Origin: CAUYXS01 sp965248495
GTDB lineage: Bacteria > Chloroflexota > Dehalococcoidia > Lucifugimonadales > Australimonadaceae
Direction of reading: 5' to 3'
DNA length: 64,000 nt
Assembly: GCA_965248495.1 (NCBI GenBank)
Contig: CBDFJL010000001.1
Location: forward strand, 1-64,000
The notes beneath the pieces were generated by a model. That model searched no databases. It saw nothing but the letters and a program-made list of their open reading frames with translations, and was not told where the DNA came from. Below, one piece after another: positions 13,967 through 22,933 of the stretch. Numbering within the stretch: the first letter of the stretch is position 1; each line of letters begins with the position of its first letter. The position numbers and the translations under genes were made by a program.

Positions 13967-14191
13967 TCAGCCAATCCCTCGATAGCCGACGACGACGAAG
14001 TCGCCCTCGACCATCACGGGTGTGATGCGCTCGCCCCCCGTGAGTCGCTCGACCTCCGGTACGTGCTCGGGGCTCAAGCTCAGGTCGATCTCCCGGTACT
14101 CCACGCCGTCGGTGTCCAGGTCGAACTTGAGCGCGTCCGAGTACGAGCAGTCCGGCCGCGTGTAGACGATCAGTGCAGGTTCTGTAGCCAT
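13967..14191 (-). CDS. glutaredoxin-like protein (UXX-star-like family)
   Basis: The 74-residue product starts MATEPALIVYTRPDCSYSDA, a thioredoxin-fold first strand with a single-Cys CSYS active site, and ends with ERITPVMVEGDFVVVGYRG, the cis-Pro (TPV) and GY region of glutaredoxins. The family often has selenocysteine at the first position in other genomes; here it is Cys. It would reduce disulfides or glutathionylated sites in the cytoplasm. It stands alone between tRNA-Asp and fabF. Confidence 0.75.
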   Translation of the reverse strand: MATEPALIVYTRPDCSYSDALKFDLDTDGVEYREIDLSLSPEHVPEVERLTGGERITPVMVEGDFVVVGYRGIG

Positions 14192-14316
14192 GTCCCTTAG
14201 ATGATACCAGGCGCTGCGAGGGCGCCGCCACCGGCGCAGGGAGAGGTCCTTGGTGGAGCGCTGGCCTGGGCACAGCCGAAGGGCTCGGGGTAGATGCTCA
14301 GGGCGGAAGATAGAGT

Positions 14317-15573
14317 CTACGGTTCGTAGGCCTGGAACACGAGGCAGGCGTTTTGCCCGCCGAACCCGAACGAGTTTGAAAGCACGGTCCGCACCGGTGC
14401 CCGCCGGGCCACGTTCGGCACGTAGTCCAGGTCGCATCCCGGGTCGGGCGTCTCATAGTTGATGGTCGGGTGGATAACGCCGGTGCGGATGCTCTGGACG
14501 CAGGCCACCGCCTCCATGCCGCCGGCGCCGCCCAGCGCGTGGCCAATCATCGACTTGGTGGAGCTGATGGGGACTGCGTAGGCCGCCTCGCCGAACGCCT
14601 TTTTGATGGCTTTTGTCTCGGCGGCGTCGTTCAGCGGCGTCGACGTCCCGTGGGCGTTCACGTAGTCGATACCGTCGGGCGCTAGGCCCGCGTCCTCCAA
14701 CGCCCAGGTGATGGCACGCGACGCACCGAGGCCCTCCTCATCCGGCTGGAACTGGTGGTACGCATCGGACGACGCGCCGAAGCCGACCACCTCCGCCAGC
14801 ACCTGCGCACCCCGAGCCAGCGCGTGATCCAGCGCCTCGACGATGAGGACGCCCGCACCCTCGGCGGGGACGAAGCCATCGCGGTGAGCATCAAAAGGCC
14901 GGCTCGCCGCGGCCGGGTCGTCGTTCCGCGTGCTTAGCGCGCGCATGGCGCAGAAGCCCGCGAGTCCCAGCTCGCTGATTCCGGCCTCGGTCCCGCCGGT
15001 GATGACGACGTCGGCTGCGCCCCGGCGCACCAGCTCGACGGCGTCGCCGATCGACTGCGTAGAGGCTGCGCAGGCCGTGGTCACGGTCATGCAGGGGCCT
15101 TTGGCGCCGAAGAGCCGGCTGACGTTGGCCGCCGCCATGTTGGGGAGCGTCATGGGGAAGAAAAACGGCGAGAGCCTGTCACCTCCCTCCTTCATCAGCA
15201 ACCGCATGCCGGCCTCGATGTCGGGGTAGCCGCCGTTGCCGTTGCCCAGCACCACCGCCATGCGCTCGCCGTCGACGTCGTCCTCGTCAATTCCTGCGTC
15301 CGCCAGCGCCTGCCGGGTCGCGGCCACCGCGAACTGCGAGAAGCGCGACATGCGCCGCGCGTCGCGCCGCTCGATGTACTGCTCGGGGTCGAAGCCGGTC
15401 ACCTCAGCCGCGATCTTGGTCGGATAGGCGCTGGCGTCCGCCAGCGTCATGGGCCCGGCGCCCGAGCGGCCGGCGACGAGCCCATCCCAAAAGGCGTCGA
15501 CCGATTCACCCAGCGGCGTGAGGGCGCCCATGCCAGTGATGACGGCCCGGCGGCGGCTTCCGTTCGTGGACAT
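14317..15573 (-). CDS. fabF: 3-oxoacyl-[acyl-carrier-protein] synthase II
   Basis: This enzyme condenses malonyl-ACP with acyl-ACP in fatty-acid elongation. The triad is visible: the nucleophile Cys in VTTACAASTQSIGDA, His in NAHGTSTPLND and His in SMIGHALGGAGG. The start at 15573 gives MSTNGSRRRAVITGMGALTP and 418 residues, the normal length. It lies two bases downstream of folC on the same strand, so the two are cotranscribed. Confidence 0.95.
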   Translation of the reverse strand: MSTNGSRRRAVITGMGALTPLGESVDAFWDGLVAGRSGAGPMTLADASAYPTKIAAEVTGFDPEQYIERRDARRMSRFSQFAVAATRQALADAGIDEDDVDGERMAVVLGNGNGGYPDIEAGMRLLMKEGGDRLSPFFFPMTLPNMAAANVSRLFGAKGPCMTVTTACAASTQSIGDAVELVRRGAADVVITGGTEAGISELGLAGFCAMRALSTRNDDPAAASRPFDAHRDGFVPAEGAGVLIVEALDHALARGAQVLAEVVGFGASSDAYHQFQPDEEGLGASRAITWALEDAGLAPDGIDYVNAHGTSTPLNDAAETKAIKKAFGEAAYAVPISSTKSMIGHALGGAGGMEAVACVQSIRTGVIHPTINYETPDPGCDLDYVPNVARRAPVRTVLSNSFGFGGQNACLVFQAYEP

Positions 15574-15575
15574 TG

Positions 15576-16973
15576 CTAGCCCGCCTGCTCGCTTGCGTGC
15601 GGTTCCAACTCCGGGTAGCGCTCCGGCTCGATCCCCCACCAGTATTCTAGGGCCTCGGCCACGACGAACAGGGAGCCTGTGACCAATACCAGGCCCTCGG
15701 CGCCGGTATTGGCCAGTGCGATCTCCAGCGCGTCGTCGACTCCCCGGCTGACGGTGGTGCGAACGCCCTCGCGGCCGAACGCCTCAGCGACGTGCGCAGG
15801 TGCCGCCGACCGCGGGTGACGGGACCCACAGCTGACGACATGGTCGGCCAGTGGCGCCAGCTCGGCGGCCATCACGGCCAGCTCCTTGTCCGCTGAGCAC
15901 CCGAAAACGACGGTGACGCGGGCCGGGTCCAGGTAGTCGGAAACCGCCTCGCGAAGCCGCTCCATGGAGTTGCCGTTATGCGCGCCGTCCACGACCACCC
16001 AGGGATTGCGCGCCAGCACTTGGAACCGACCGTCCCAGCGCACGCCCGCGAGCCCTGCATCCACGGCGTCGCGGCCGATGCCCGGCACCAGCAACTGGAC
16101 CGCGGCCAACGCGGCGGCGGCATTCTCCTGTTGGTGCTTGCCCAGCAATGCCACGCGCCCGTGCCATTCGCCCGCCGCCGTCCGCACGGTCAGCGACTGG
16201 CCGGTGACGTCGTGGTCGCCACCCCTCCAGGTGATGTGCTCGCCGAGGCGGTGAACGGTCGCTCCCACCTCCCTTGCCCTGGCGTCGATGACCGCCTGGG
16301 CCGAAGCCGGCTGGGGCGCCGACACGACCATCGATCCCGCTTTGATGATGCCCGCCTTCTCCGTAGCGATCTCTTCAATGGTAGAGCCCAGAATCGCTGT
16401 GTGGTCCATGCTCAGCGACGTGATGATCGCCACGTCGCCGTCTGCGACGTTTGTGCAGTCCAGCCGTCCACCCAGCCCTACCTCCAACACCTGGACATCG
16501 ACGCCTTCGGTGGCGAACACGTGGAAGGCCATCGCCGTGAGCACCTCGAACGTGGTGGGCCTCGTGTCTGAGCCCTCGAGGCCCATGGCCTCGACGTGCG
16601 GCCACACCGCATCGAGGGCCGCCGCGAAGTGCGCCTCGCCGATGGGGTCGCCGTTCAGCCGGATGCGCTCTCGAAACGCATGGAGGTGCGGCGAAGTGAA
16701 CATGCCGACGCGCAGCCCCGCCGCGGCGAGCATGCTCGCCGACATTGCCGCGACGGAGCCCTTGCCCTTGGTCCCAGCGACGTGGAGGACGGGCGCGGAG
16801 CGTTGGGGCTCGCCCATGCGTGCCGCCAGATCCCGCATCCGTGAGAGGTCGAATTTGGTGGGCTCGGAGGAGCCGCCGCTCAGGCGCTCGAAGTCGGCCA
16901 GGCTCAGGAGGCGCCGCAACGCCTCCCCGTAGGTCAGGACGGCCGAGGGTGCGGCGTCGGGCGGCGTGGTCAT
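15576..16973 (-). CDS. folC: folylpolyglutamate / dihydrofolate synthase
   Basis: FolC adds glutamate to dihydropteroate or folates using ATP. Visible motifs: the P loop VAGTKGKGSVAAM, TSPHLHAFRERIRLNG, and the Mur-ligase central region with LGGRLDCTNV and MDHTAILG. The ATG at 16973 gives 465 residues; a GTG 30 bases upstream is the alternative. Divergent to dnaE, with about 240 bp between the two starts, and followed closely by fabF. Confidence 0.92.
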   Translation of the reverse strand: MTTPPDAAPSAVLTYGEALRRLLSLADFERLSGGSSEPTKFDLSRMRDLAARMGEPQRSAPVLHVAGTKGKGSVAAMSASMLAAAGLRVGMFTSPHLHAFRERIRLNGDPIGEAHFAAALDAVWPHVEAMGLEGSDTRPTTFEVLTAMAFHVFATEGVDVQVLEVGLGGRLDCTNVADGDVAIITSLSMDHTAILGSTIEEIATEKAGIIKAGSMVVSAPQPASAQAVIDARAREVGATVHRLGEHITWRGGDHDVTGQSLTVRTAAGEWHGRVALLGKHQQENAAAALAAVQLLVPGIGRDAVDAGLAGVRWDGRFQVLARNPWVVVDGAHNGNSMERLREAVSDYLDPARVTVVFGCSADKELAVMAAELAPLADHVVSCGSRHPRSAAPAHVAEAFGREGVRTTVSRGVDDALEIALANTGAEGLVLVTGSLFVVAEALEYWWGIEPERYPELEPHASEQAG

Positions 16974-17151
16974 CGTACCGAGCGTAACAGAGGCCTGCTC
17001 CACCGCCTAGTGGCCCCCTCGCGGCCCCGGGACCTCGCTGGCGTAGCGGCGCGCTGGCTGGTCACAAGCGCTAGCCCCAGTTGGCAGTGCCACGCGCTAC
17101 CGGATGCTGTGGCCGATGTCGGCCAGAACGCAAAATCTTGGGATATTCCTC

Positions 17152-17181
17152 TTGGGGCAAGCCGTACCCCCTCCGTATAAT
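17152..17181 (+). promoter_or_regulatory. sigma-70-type promoter for dnaE
   Basis: TTGGGG at 17152-17157 and a perfect TATAAT at 17176-17181 are spaced by 18 bp. The dnaE start at 17213 follows with GAGGGTGG upstream. Confidence 0.6.
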
Positions 17182-17212
17182 GGCCGTCCACTTCGAGGGT
17201 GGCCCAGCCGAC

Positions 17213-20200
17213 ATGCCTTTCACCCACCTGCACGTCCACACCGAGTTCAGCATGCTCGACGGCCTCAGCCGCATCGAAGGGCTGGTCTCGCACGCCAAAG
17301 ATCTGGGCATGGACGCGCTGGGGCTCACCGACCATGGCGGCATGTACGGGGCCATCGACTTCTATGCCGCCTGCCACGAAGCGGGCATCAAGCCGATCAT
17401 CGGCTGCGAGCTGTACGTGGCGGGCGGGTCCAGGCTCGACAAAGGGGCCGCGGACAAGCTGCCCGCGCACCTGACAGTGCTCGCGCAGAATGCCGTTGGG
17501 TACCGCAACCTGGTCAAGCTCGTCACGAAGGCGAACCTCGAGGGCTTCTACTACAAGCCTCGCGTCGACCACGAATTACTGGACAAGCACGCCGAAGGGC
17601 TCATCGTGCTGTCGGGTTGCCCCTCGTCCGCGATCTCGCGGCTCATCGTCGATGGCAATCTCGCAGAAGCGGAGGAGCTCGCTCGGACCTACAAAGGGAC
17701 CTTTCCGCAGTTCTACATGGAGTTGCAGCGCCACGAGGGCCTGGACTTCCTGGAACGGCTCAACGAGGGGCTGCTCACCATCGCGGACCGCGCGGACATA
17801 CCGATCGTCGCGACCAACGATCTGCACTACGTCTACAAGCAGGACGCGCCGCTCCAGGACGTGATGGTCTGTATCCAGACCAACACCAACGTTAACGACG
17901 ATTCCCGCCTCAAGATGTCCGACGACTCCTACTACCTGAGAAGTCCCGAAGAGATGGCCTACCTCTTCTCGGACATCCCCGAAGCCCTCGCGAGCACCGA
18001 GCGTATCGCCGAATCCGTGGACCTCGAGCTGGACTTCTCAACGCTCCATCTGCCCGAGTACCCGGTCGCTGCGGGCGAACACGCCGACGGCTACCTGCGC
18101 AAGCTCGCCTGGCAGGGCTTCGGCGAGCGCTACGGCGACCCGACCGAGGAGCAGCGGCGGCGCCTGGAGTACGAGCTCGACGTCATCTCGGAGACGCGTT
18201 ACCCCAACTACTTCCTCGTGGTCTGGGACATCGCCGACTTCGCGCGCCGCACCGGCATCGTCTTCGGTGTGCGGGGCAGCGCCGCATCCTCTCTCGTCCT
18301 CTACTGTCTGCGGGTCACGGACATCGACCCGCTCCAATACCGGCTGGTCTTCGAGCGCTTCCTGAACATCGAGCGCAAGGAGATGCCGGACATAGACATG
18401 GACTTCCAGGACGACCGGCGCGATGAGGCCATCCACTACGTCGTGGACAAGTACGGGGAGGAGCACGTCGCGCAGATCATCACCTTCGGGACGCTGGGGG
18501 CCAAGGCGGTGATCCGGGACGTCGGACGCGCGCTGGGCCTCCCGTACGGCGAGGTGGACCGCATCGCGCGGCTCATACCGACCCGCGTGGGCATGACGCT
18601 CCAGCAGGCCCTCGTCGAGTCGCCCGAGATGCAGGAGGCCTTCGAGGGGGACGAGACGCTGCGCGGCTTTATCGCGACGGCGCAGGCGCTCGAGGGCACG
18701 GTGCGCAACGTGAGCACCCACGCCGCGGGTGTCGTCATCTCCTCCGGCCCGCTCACCGATCACGTGCCGCTCCAGCGCCCGACGAAGGGCGACGAGACGA
18801 GCATCGCCATGACGCAGTACGCCATGGCGCCGGTCGCCAAGCTCGGTCTGCTGAAGATGGACTTCCTGGGTCTCATCAACTACACGATCCTCAGCAAGAC
18901 AATCGAGCTGGTGCGCGATCGCGACGGCCACCAGATCGAGCTGCGCGACCTGCCCTTCGACGACGATGCGACCTTCAAACTGATGGGCTCCGGCGAGACG
19001 ACCGCCATCTTCCAGCTGGAGTCTCCGGGGATGCGGCGTTACGTGAAGGAGCTCAAGCCATCCAGCCTCGCCGAGCTGGCAGCGATGGTCGCCCTCTATC
19101 GCCCCGGCCCGATGGAGCACATCCCTCGGTTTATCGACGCCAAGTTCGGCCGCGTGCCGATTCGGTATCCCCATCCGGCTCTCAAAGAGATCTTGGAGGA
19201 GACCTACGGCGTCATCGTCTACCAAGACCAGGTGTTGCACATCCTGCGTACCTTCGCGGGCTACTCGCTGGGCGAAGGTGACATCGTCCGCAAGGCCATG
19301 GGCAAAAAGATCGCATCGCTGATGGAAGCGGAGCGCGACAAGTTCATCGCCGGTGCCCGCGAGCAGGGGTACGGCAACGACATCGCCGGCGACATCTTCG
19401 ATCTCATAGAGCCCTTCGCCGGCTACGCCTTCAACAAGGCACACAGTGTCAGCTACGCGGTGGTCGCCTACTGGACCGGCTACTTCAAAGCCAATTACCC
19501 CGTCGAATTCATGACTTGCGCGCTCAACGCCTACTCCGGCAGCACCGAGCGGGTCGCGGCCATGATCGCCGAGTGTCGCAGGCTCAAGATCGAGGTTGTC
19601 CCGCCAGACGTCAGCCAGAGCGCGACGGCGTTCAGCGTTGGCCCCCCATCGGAGTCGGGCCAGCGCATCCTCTTCGGGCTCGCGGCGGTCAAGAACGTGG
19701 GCGAGACTGCCGTCGCCGACCTCGTGGCCGAGCGTGAGGCCAATGGCGCGTTCATCAGCATCGAGGACTTCGCGCGCAGGGCCGGGGCGGGTGTCGCCAA
19801 TCGGCGCGTGCTGGAGAGCCTGGTGAAGGTGGGCGCGCTCGACGAGCTCGGCCGGCGGGGCCAGCTGCTCGCCAGCGTCGACAGCCTCGTGCACCTGATC
19901 CAGAGCGAGGCGCAGCTCAAGGACTCCGGCCAGTCGACCATGTTCAACATGTTCGGCGAGTCGGTGCCAGCACCGCTCATCGGCGTCGAGCTCGCGGAGT
20001 CGGACGAGCCGTCGGCGCTCGAAAAGGCGCTGTGGGAGCGGGAGCTGCTTGGCGTGTCGCTGAGCTCACAGGTGATGGACTCGCTGGCCCGCAACGCTCC
20101 CGAGGGCGCCATCATTTCGCGGACCCAGCTCGAGCCAGGCGCCAAGGTCACGCTGGTCGGGCAGGTGTCGAGCGTCCGGCTACAGACCGACAAGCAGGGC

Positions 20201-21013
20201 CAGCGCATCGCCTTCGTCACGCTCGAGCTCATGGACGGCCCCGTCGACGTGGCGGTGTGGAACCGCGCGTACCAAGCGACGCCGCCTGGGGTGTGGGAGC
20301 AAGGAGCCTTCGTGCAGGTCAGCGGCTCGGTGCGCACCCGCAACGATGAGCTGACGCTGCACTGCGACGACGCCACGCTCTACGAGATCCCGGTCGGCAC
20401 CGACGAGCAGCCGGCGATGCCGGAAGTCGCCGGTCCAAGGATCGAGGAGTGGCACGAGCCCCCCACGATGACCGAGACCCCAGTCGAGCCGGGAGCCGAA
20501 ACAACGACCTCGGTCGTTTCCGAGCCGGAGGCAGTCGTCGATGAGTCCGCTCCCGTCCAGGAGCCCGTCGCCGTCGGCGCGTCATCGACTCGAGCCCTGG
20601 AGGGGGCCGCCATAGTAAGCGCCCCGGCAGTGACGCCCGAACCCGCGGATGGCGTGCAACTCCTCAGGCCGCCTGCGACTCCACCCGAGCGACCCGAGCC
20701 GGCCGCGCGGCCGCCGGTGCCGCCGGTCGATGCCGTGGCCGGGCCGGTGCGGGATGCCTCACGCCGTCTGCTGGTAAACCTCACAGAGACGGAGCAGGCG
20801 GAGGACGATGCCTACCTGCTCAAGTCGGTGCTCCAGCTCCTGCTCGAGTACCCGGGCTCAGACGACGTGGACCTGATCATCGCGAGCCGGGGCAAGCGGT
20901 GGCGGCTGGAGATGCCCATCATCAAGACCAGCTACGGTGACGAGCTTCACGCTCGGCTCGCGGAGCTGCTCGGCAGCCAAGACGCCGTCGCCGTCTTGGG
21001 GACGTCCGGCTGA
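17213..21013 (+). CDS. dnaE: DNA polymerase III alpha subunit
   Basis: The replicative polymerase subunit. Start at 17213 gives MPFTHLHVHTEFSMLDG, the PHP domain start; metal-binding HLHVH, DHGG and later His/Asp are kept. The polymerase core has PDIDMDFQDDRRDEAI with the catalytic Asp residues, and the OB fold is at about residues 980-1060 (VTLVGQVSSVRL). Then comes a low-complexity Pro/Ala/Glu linker of about 130 residues and a C-terminal domain (LLLEYPGSDDVDLII). Total 1266 aa. Earlier in-frame starts overlap the promoter and were rejected. Confidence 0.96.
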   Translation: MPFTHLHVHTEFSMLDGLSRIEGLVSHAKDLGMDALGLTDHGGMYGAIDFYAACHEAGIKPIIGCELYVAGGSRLDKGAADKLPAHLTVLAQNAVGYRNLVKLVTKANLEGFYYKPRVDHELLDKHAEGLIVLSGCPSSAISRLIVDGNLAEAEELARTYKGTFPQFYMELQRHEGLDFLERLNEGLLTIADRADIPIVATNDLHYVYKQDAPLQDVMVCIQTNTNVNDDSRLKMSDDSYYLRSPEEMAYLFSDIPEALASTERIAESVDLELDFSTLHLPEYPVAAGEHADGYLRKLAWQGFGERYGDPTEEQRRRLEYELDVISETRYPNYFLVVWDIADFARRTGIVFGVRGSAASSLVLYCLRVTDIDPLQYRLVFERFLNIERKEMPDIDMDFQDDRRDEAIHYVVDKYGEEHVAQIITFGTLGAKAVIRDVGRALGLPYGEVDRIARLIPTRVGMTLQQALVESPEMQEAFEGDETLRGFIATAQALEGTVRNVSTHAAGVVISSGPLTDHVPLQRPTKGDETSIAMTQYAMAPVAKLGLLKMDFLGLINYTILSKTIELVRDRDGHQIELRDLPFDDDATFKLMGSGETTAIFQLESPGMRRYVKELKPSSLAELAAMVALYRPGPMEHIPRFIDAKFGRVPIRYPHPALKEILEETYGVIVYQDQVLHILRTFAGYSLGEGDIVRKAMGKKIASLMEAERDKFIAGAREQGYGNDIAGDIFDLIEPFAGYAFNKAHSVSYAVVAYWTGYFKANYPVEFMTCALNAYSGSTERVAAMIAECRRLKIEVVPPDVSQSATAFSVGPPSESGQRILFGLAAVKNVGETAVADLVAEREANGAFISIEDFARRAGAGVANRRVLESLVKVGALDELGRRGQLLASVDSLVHLIQSEAQLKDSGQSTMFNMFGESVPAPLIGVELAESDEPSALEKALWERELLGVSLSSQVMDSLARNAPEGAIISRTQLEPGAKVTLVGQVSSVRLQTDKQGQRIAFVTLELMDGPVDVAVWNRAYQATPPGVWEQGAFVQVSGSVRTRNDELTLHCDDATLYEIPVGTDEQPAMPEVAGPRIEEWHEPPTMTETPVEPGAETTTSVVSEPEAVVDESAPVQEPVAVGASSTRALEGAAIVSAPAVTPEPADGVQLLRPPATPPERPEPAARPPVPPVDAVAGPVRDASRRLLVNLTETEQAEDDAYLLKSVLQLLLEYPGSDDVDLIIASRGKRWRLEMPIIKTSYGDELHARLAELLGSQDAVAVLGTSG

Positions 21014-21020
21014 GCCCACC

Positions 21021-21245
21021 ATGCCCTGGACCGTGGCCGCAACCGCGCCGACGCAACTCATCGCCGAAATGTGGCAGGGGCTCCTAACCGAGGCCCGTAT
21101 CCCCACGAGGGTCGTGCCCGCGAGCATGGCCATGTTCGGTGGCGTCATGTCGCTGCCGTGTCAGCTGATGGTGCCCGACGACCGGCTGGGCGAGGCGAAA
21201 GAGCTACTGGCCACCGTTCTCGACGAGCCCGCCGACCGCGACTAG
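21021..21245 (+). CDS. DUF2007-like small protein
   Basis: The 74-residue product (ATAPTQLIAEMWQGLLTEAR, SLPCQLMVPDDRLGEAKELL) has the beta-alpha-beta layout and LxVPxxxxxxAxxLL ending of DUF2007 putative signal-transducing proteins. It follows dnaE by 7 nt and its stop overlaps the convergent ogt gene. Confidence 0.7.
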   Translation: MPWTVAATAPTQLIAEMWQGLLTEARIPTRVVPASMAMFGGVMSLPCQLMVPDDRLGEAKELLATVLDEPADRD

Positions 21246-21766
21246 CCGGAGGCGACGGCCGCCCGCTCGGCCTCCATCCGAATGAGGTCGGCCTTCATAC
21301 CGATCCCTGGGCCGGCGAAGCCGTGCAGCCCACCGTCGCTTCCCACCACCCGATGGCACGGGATGAGAAGCGGGACGCGGTTACGAGCCATGGCCTGACC
21401 CGCCGCACGCACGGCTCGGGGCCGGCCGGCCTGCTCGGCGAGCCACTTGTAGGTCTTCGTGACGCCCGGCGGAATGCTTCGGCACGCCTCCCACGACGCG
21501 AGAAAGAAGGGCGACGCCCCCTCGAGGTCGAGGACCGCCGCAGGGTGGTCCCGGCGCCCCGCGAAGTAAGCCTCGAGCTCGTCGCGGAGATCCGTGAACG
21601 CGCCTGGCCTCGCCTCCGGCTGTTCCTTGCGCAGAGGTGCCGCAAGGTGCTCGAGGGCCCGCTCGGGTGAGACCTCGGGCAGCGATAGGTGTCGAAGCCC
21701 ACGTTCGGCGCCGATCGCCGCGACCCAACCCCAGCTCGTCTCGAACACGTCGTAGTGCGCTGTCAT
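21242..21766 (-). CDS. ogt: methylated-DNA-protein cysteine methyltransferase
   Basis: Repairs O6-alkylguanine by irreversible transfer to its own Cys. The active site LLIPCHRVVGSDG is intact, preceded by the helix-turn-helix region VTKTYKWLAEQAGRPRAVRA and RNRVP. The start at 21766 gives MTAHYDVFETSWGWVAAIG and 174 residues, as usual for this family. Convergent with the DUF2007-like gene, overlapping by 4 nt. Confidence 0.9.
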   Translation of the reverse strand: MTAHYDVFETSWGWVAAIGAERGLRHLSLPEVSPERALEHLAAPLRKEQPEARPGAFTDLRDELEAYFAGRRDHPAAVLDLEGASPFFLASWEACRSIPPGVTKTYKWLAEQAGRPRAVRAAGQAMARNRVPLLIPCHRVVGSDGGLHGFAGPGIGMKADLIRMEAERAAVASG

Positions 21767-22241
21767 GGCCAGCCTCCTGAAATCCAGACTCGGCCAGCCG
21801 ATTCTAGCCTCTGGCCACCGTCCTTCCAACAGAAGCGTGGCGTCATTCCGTGGGTTGGAAAACCCACGCCCCCTGGTGCGGCGCCGCATCGTCCGCTCTA
21901 GATGCGGTGGGAATGGCATCTACGGCGGTAGGCAGACATAGTCATTTACCAGGCCGTGGCCTGTTCAATTCGAAAACAGAACGCGAGTGAAACCGATTGT
22001 GGGTCGATCTACGACCGGTCTAAATGGCACGGTTTCATCCCCGCTGGGGAGCGGGGAAGTAATCGCGGTCTAAGACCGCATATGGGCGCGGTTTGGGCCG
22101 CGTGAGGACCGAGACCTCTGGTCATACAGGGGCACGAGGGCCGGATGACCGCTCCAGGTGGGCCTACCGATTCGGCGCTGGTCGATCGGGGCCGGTGGAA
22201 GACATGGCGCGATGGGAAACGATTCTTTTGGCGTGGCTCGC
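21767..22241. other. intergenic region without a convincing gene
   Basis: No coding frame here is credible. It holds a hairpin with stem CGTGGGTT and loop GGAA at 21849-21868, without a T run, and several GC-rich palindromes at about 22035-22095 (for instance GCGGTCT-AAGACCGC) upstream of tRNA-Val's 3' end. Confidence 0.6.
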
Positions 22242-22317
22242 TGGTGGGCGAAGCAGGATTCGAACCTGCGACCTCCTGTGTGTAAGACAGGCGCTCTAAC
22301 CGCTGAGCTATTCGCCC
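22242..22317 (-). tRNA. tRNA-Val (TAC)
   Basis: Read on the minus strand: acceptor GGGCGAA pairs with TTCGCCC, D arm AGCTCAGCGGTTAGAGC, anticodon loop CTTACAC gives TAC, T arm GCAGGTTCGAATCCTGC, discriminator A and encoded CCA. Confidence 0.95.
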
Positions 22318-22686
22318 ACGTAAGCAGGGCATCCGCCGATCCACATTGCACGACCGGCGGACGGCGGAGTCAACACCCGGTAAGCGCTTATAAGCACGTG
22401 CTAGCGTGCACAAGCATACGTATTAATACTTGTTCTGCGCTTTCACCTGCAAGCTCGTTCCCAGAGCCCTGTTGCGGACTACGTTCGGCAACGACTTCGT
22501 GCGAAGACCACGCGCAGTTGTATCGCAACGGCGGAAACCGAATTGAATTCGCAGTAGTTCACTCAGTATTTCCACCTACGAAAGCCTATCACGCACTCGG
22601 TTGTGGGGTAAGCGGGCGCTTTCTAGCATGCGGGACGGCGGAACGTTTCCGTCAAGACTTCGTCGTTCAAGAAAAGGGGTGGGGTA
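22318..22686. other. AT-richer intergenic region ahead of the Com-like cassette
   Basis: This stretch is visibly less GC-rich than its surroundings (for instance around 22381-22440 and 22520-22590) and has no credible frame. It must hold the promoter of the rightward com-like genes. I see no clear -35/-10 pair. Confidence 0.5.
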
Positions 22687-22893
22687 ATGAGCGCAACGAA
22701 GATGGAACGGGCGGTGCAAGCCGCATTCTCGGACGAGGCCCTGCGGGCGCGGATCGTGAACGAGGGCCCGGTGGTCCTGGCGGACGTCCTCGACGAGATC
22801 GAGGCGCGCGAGGCCGCACGGAGCTTGGGTGGACGCGTCGAGGCGATCGAGCACGAGCTGGTTGTCCGCGGCGCCACCAACGGCTGGATCTAG
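22687..22893 (+). CDS. ComX-like pheromone precursor (candidate)
   Basis: The 68-residue product starts MSATKMERAVQAAFSDEALR and ends RGATNGWI, with a single Trp next to the C terminus. ComX precursors are short peptides (about 55-75 aa) whose Trp near the C terminus is isoprenylated by ComQ before export. The helical charged leader, the sole Trp and the position directly before a ComQ-like gene support this role. There is a purine-rich ribosome site (AAAAGGGGTGG) upstream. The residues FSDEALRARIV also recall NHLP/Nif11-type leaders of modified peptides, an alternative that still means a modified secreted peptide. In Bacillus comX lies between comQ and comP; here it is before comQ. Confidence 0.6.
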   Translation: MSATKMERAVQAAFSDEALRARIVNEGPVVLADVLDEIEAREAARSLGGRVEAIEHELVVRGATNGWI

Positions 22894-22933
22894 GTCCGGC
22901 CAACATAGTCGGGTATCCACGCTGGATGCTTCC

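Noticed and set aside
18038..19894. 618-aa open frame antisense to dnaE
   Set aside because: It mirrors dnaE codons in a GC-rich genome, is His/Asp/Arg-rich without any domain, and dnaE is certain.
22035..22095. CRISPR-repeat-like palindromes (GTTTCATCCCCGCTGGGG type)
   Set aside because: Only a single copy with no regular repeats or spacers and no cas genes in the window.
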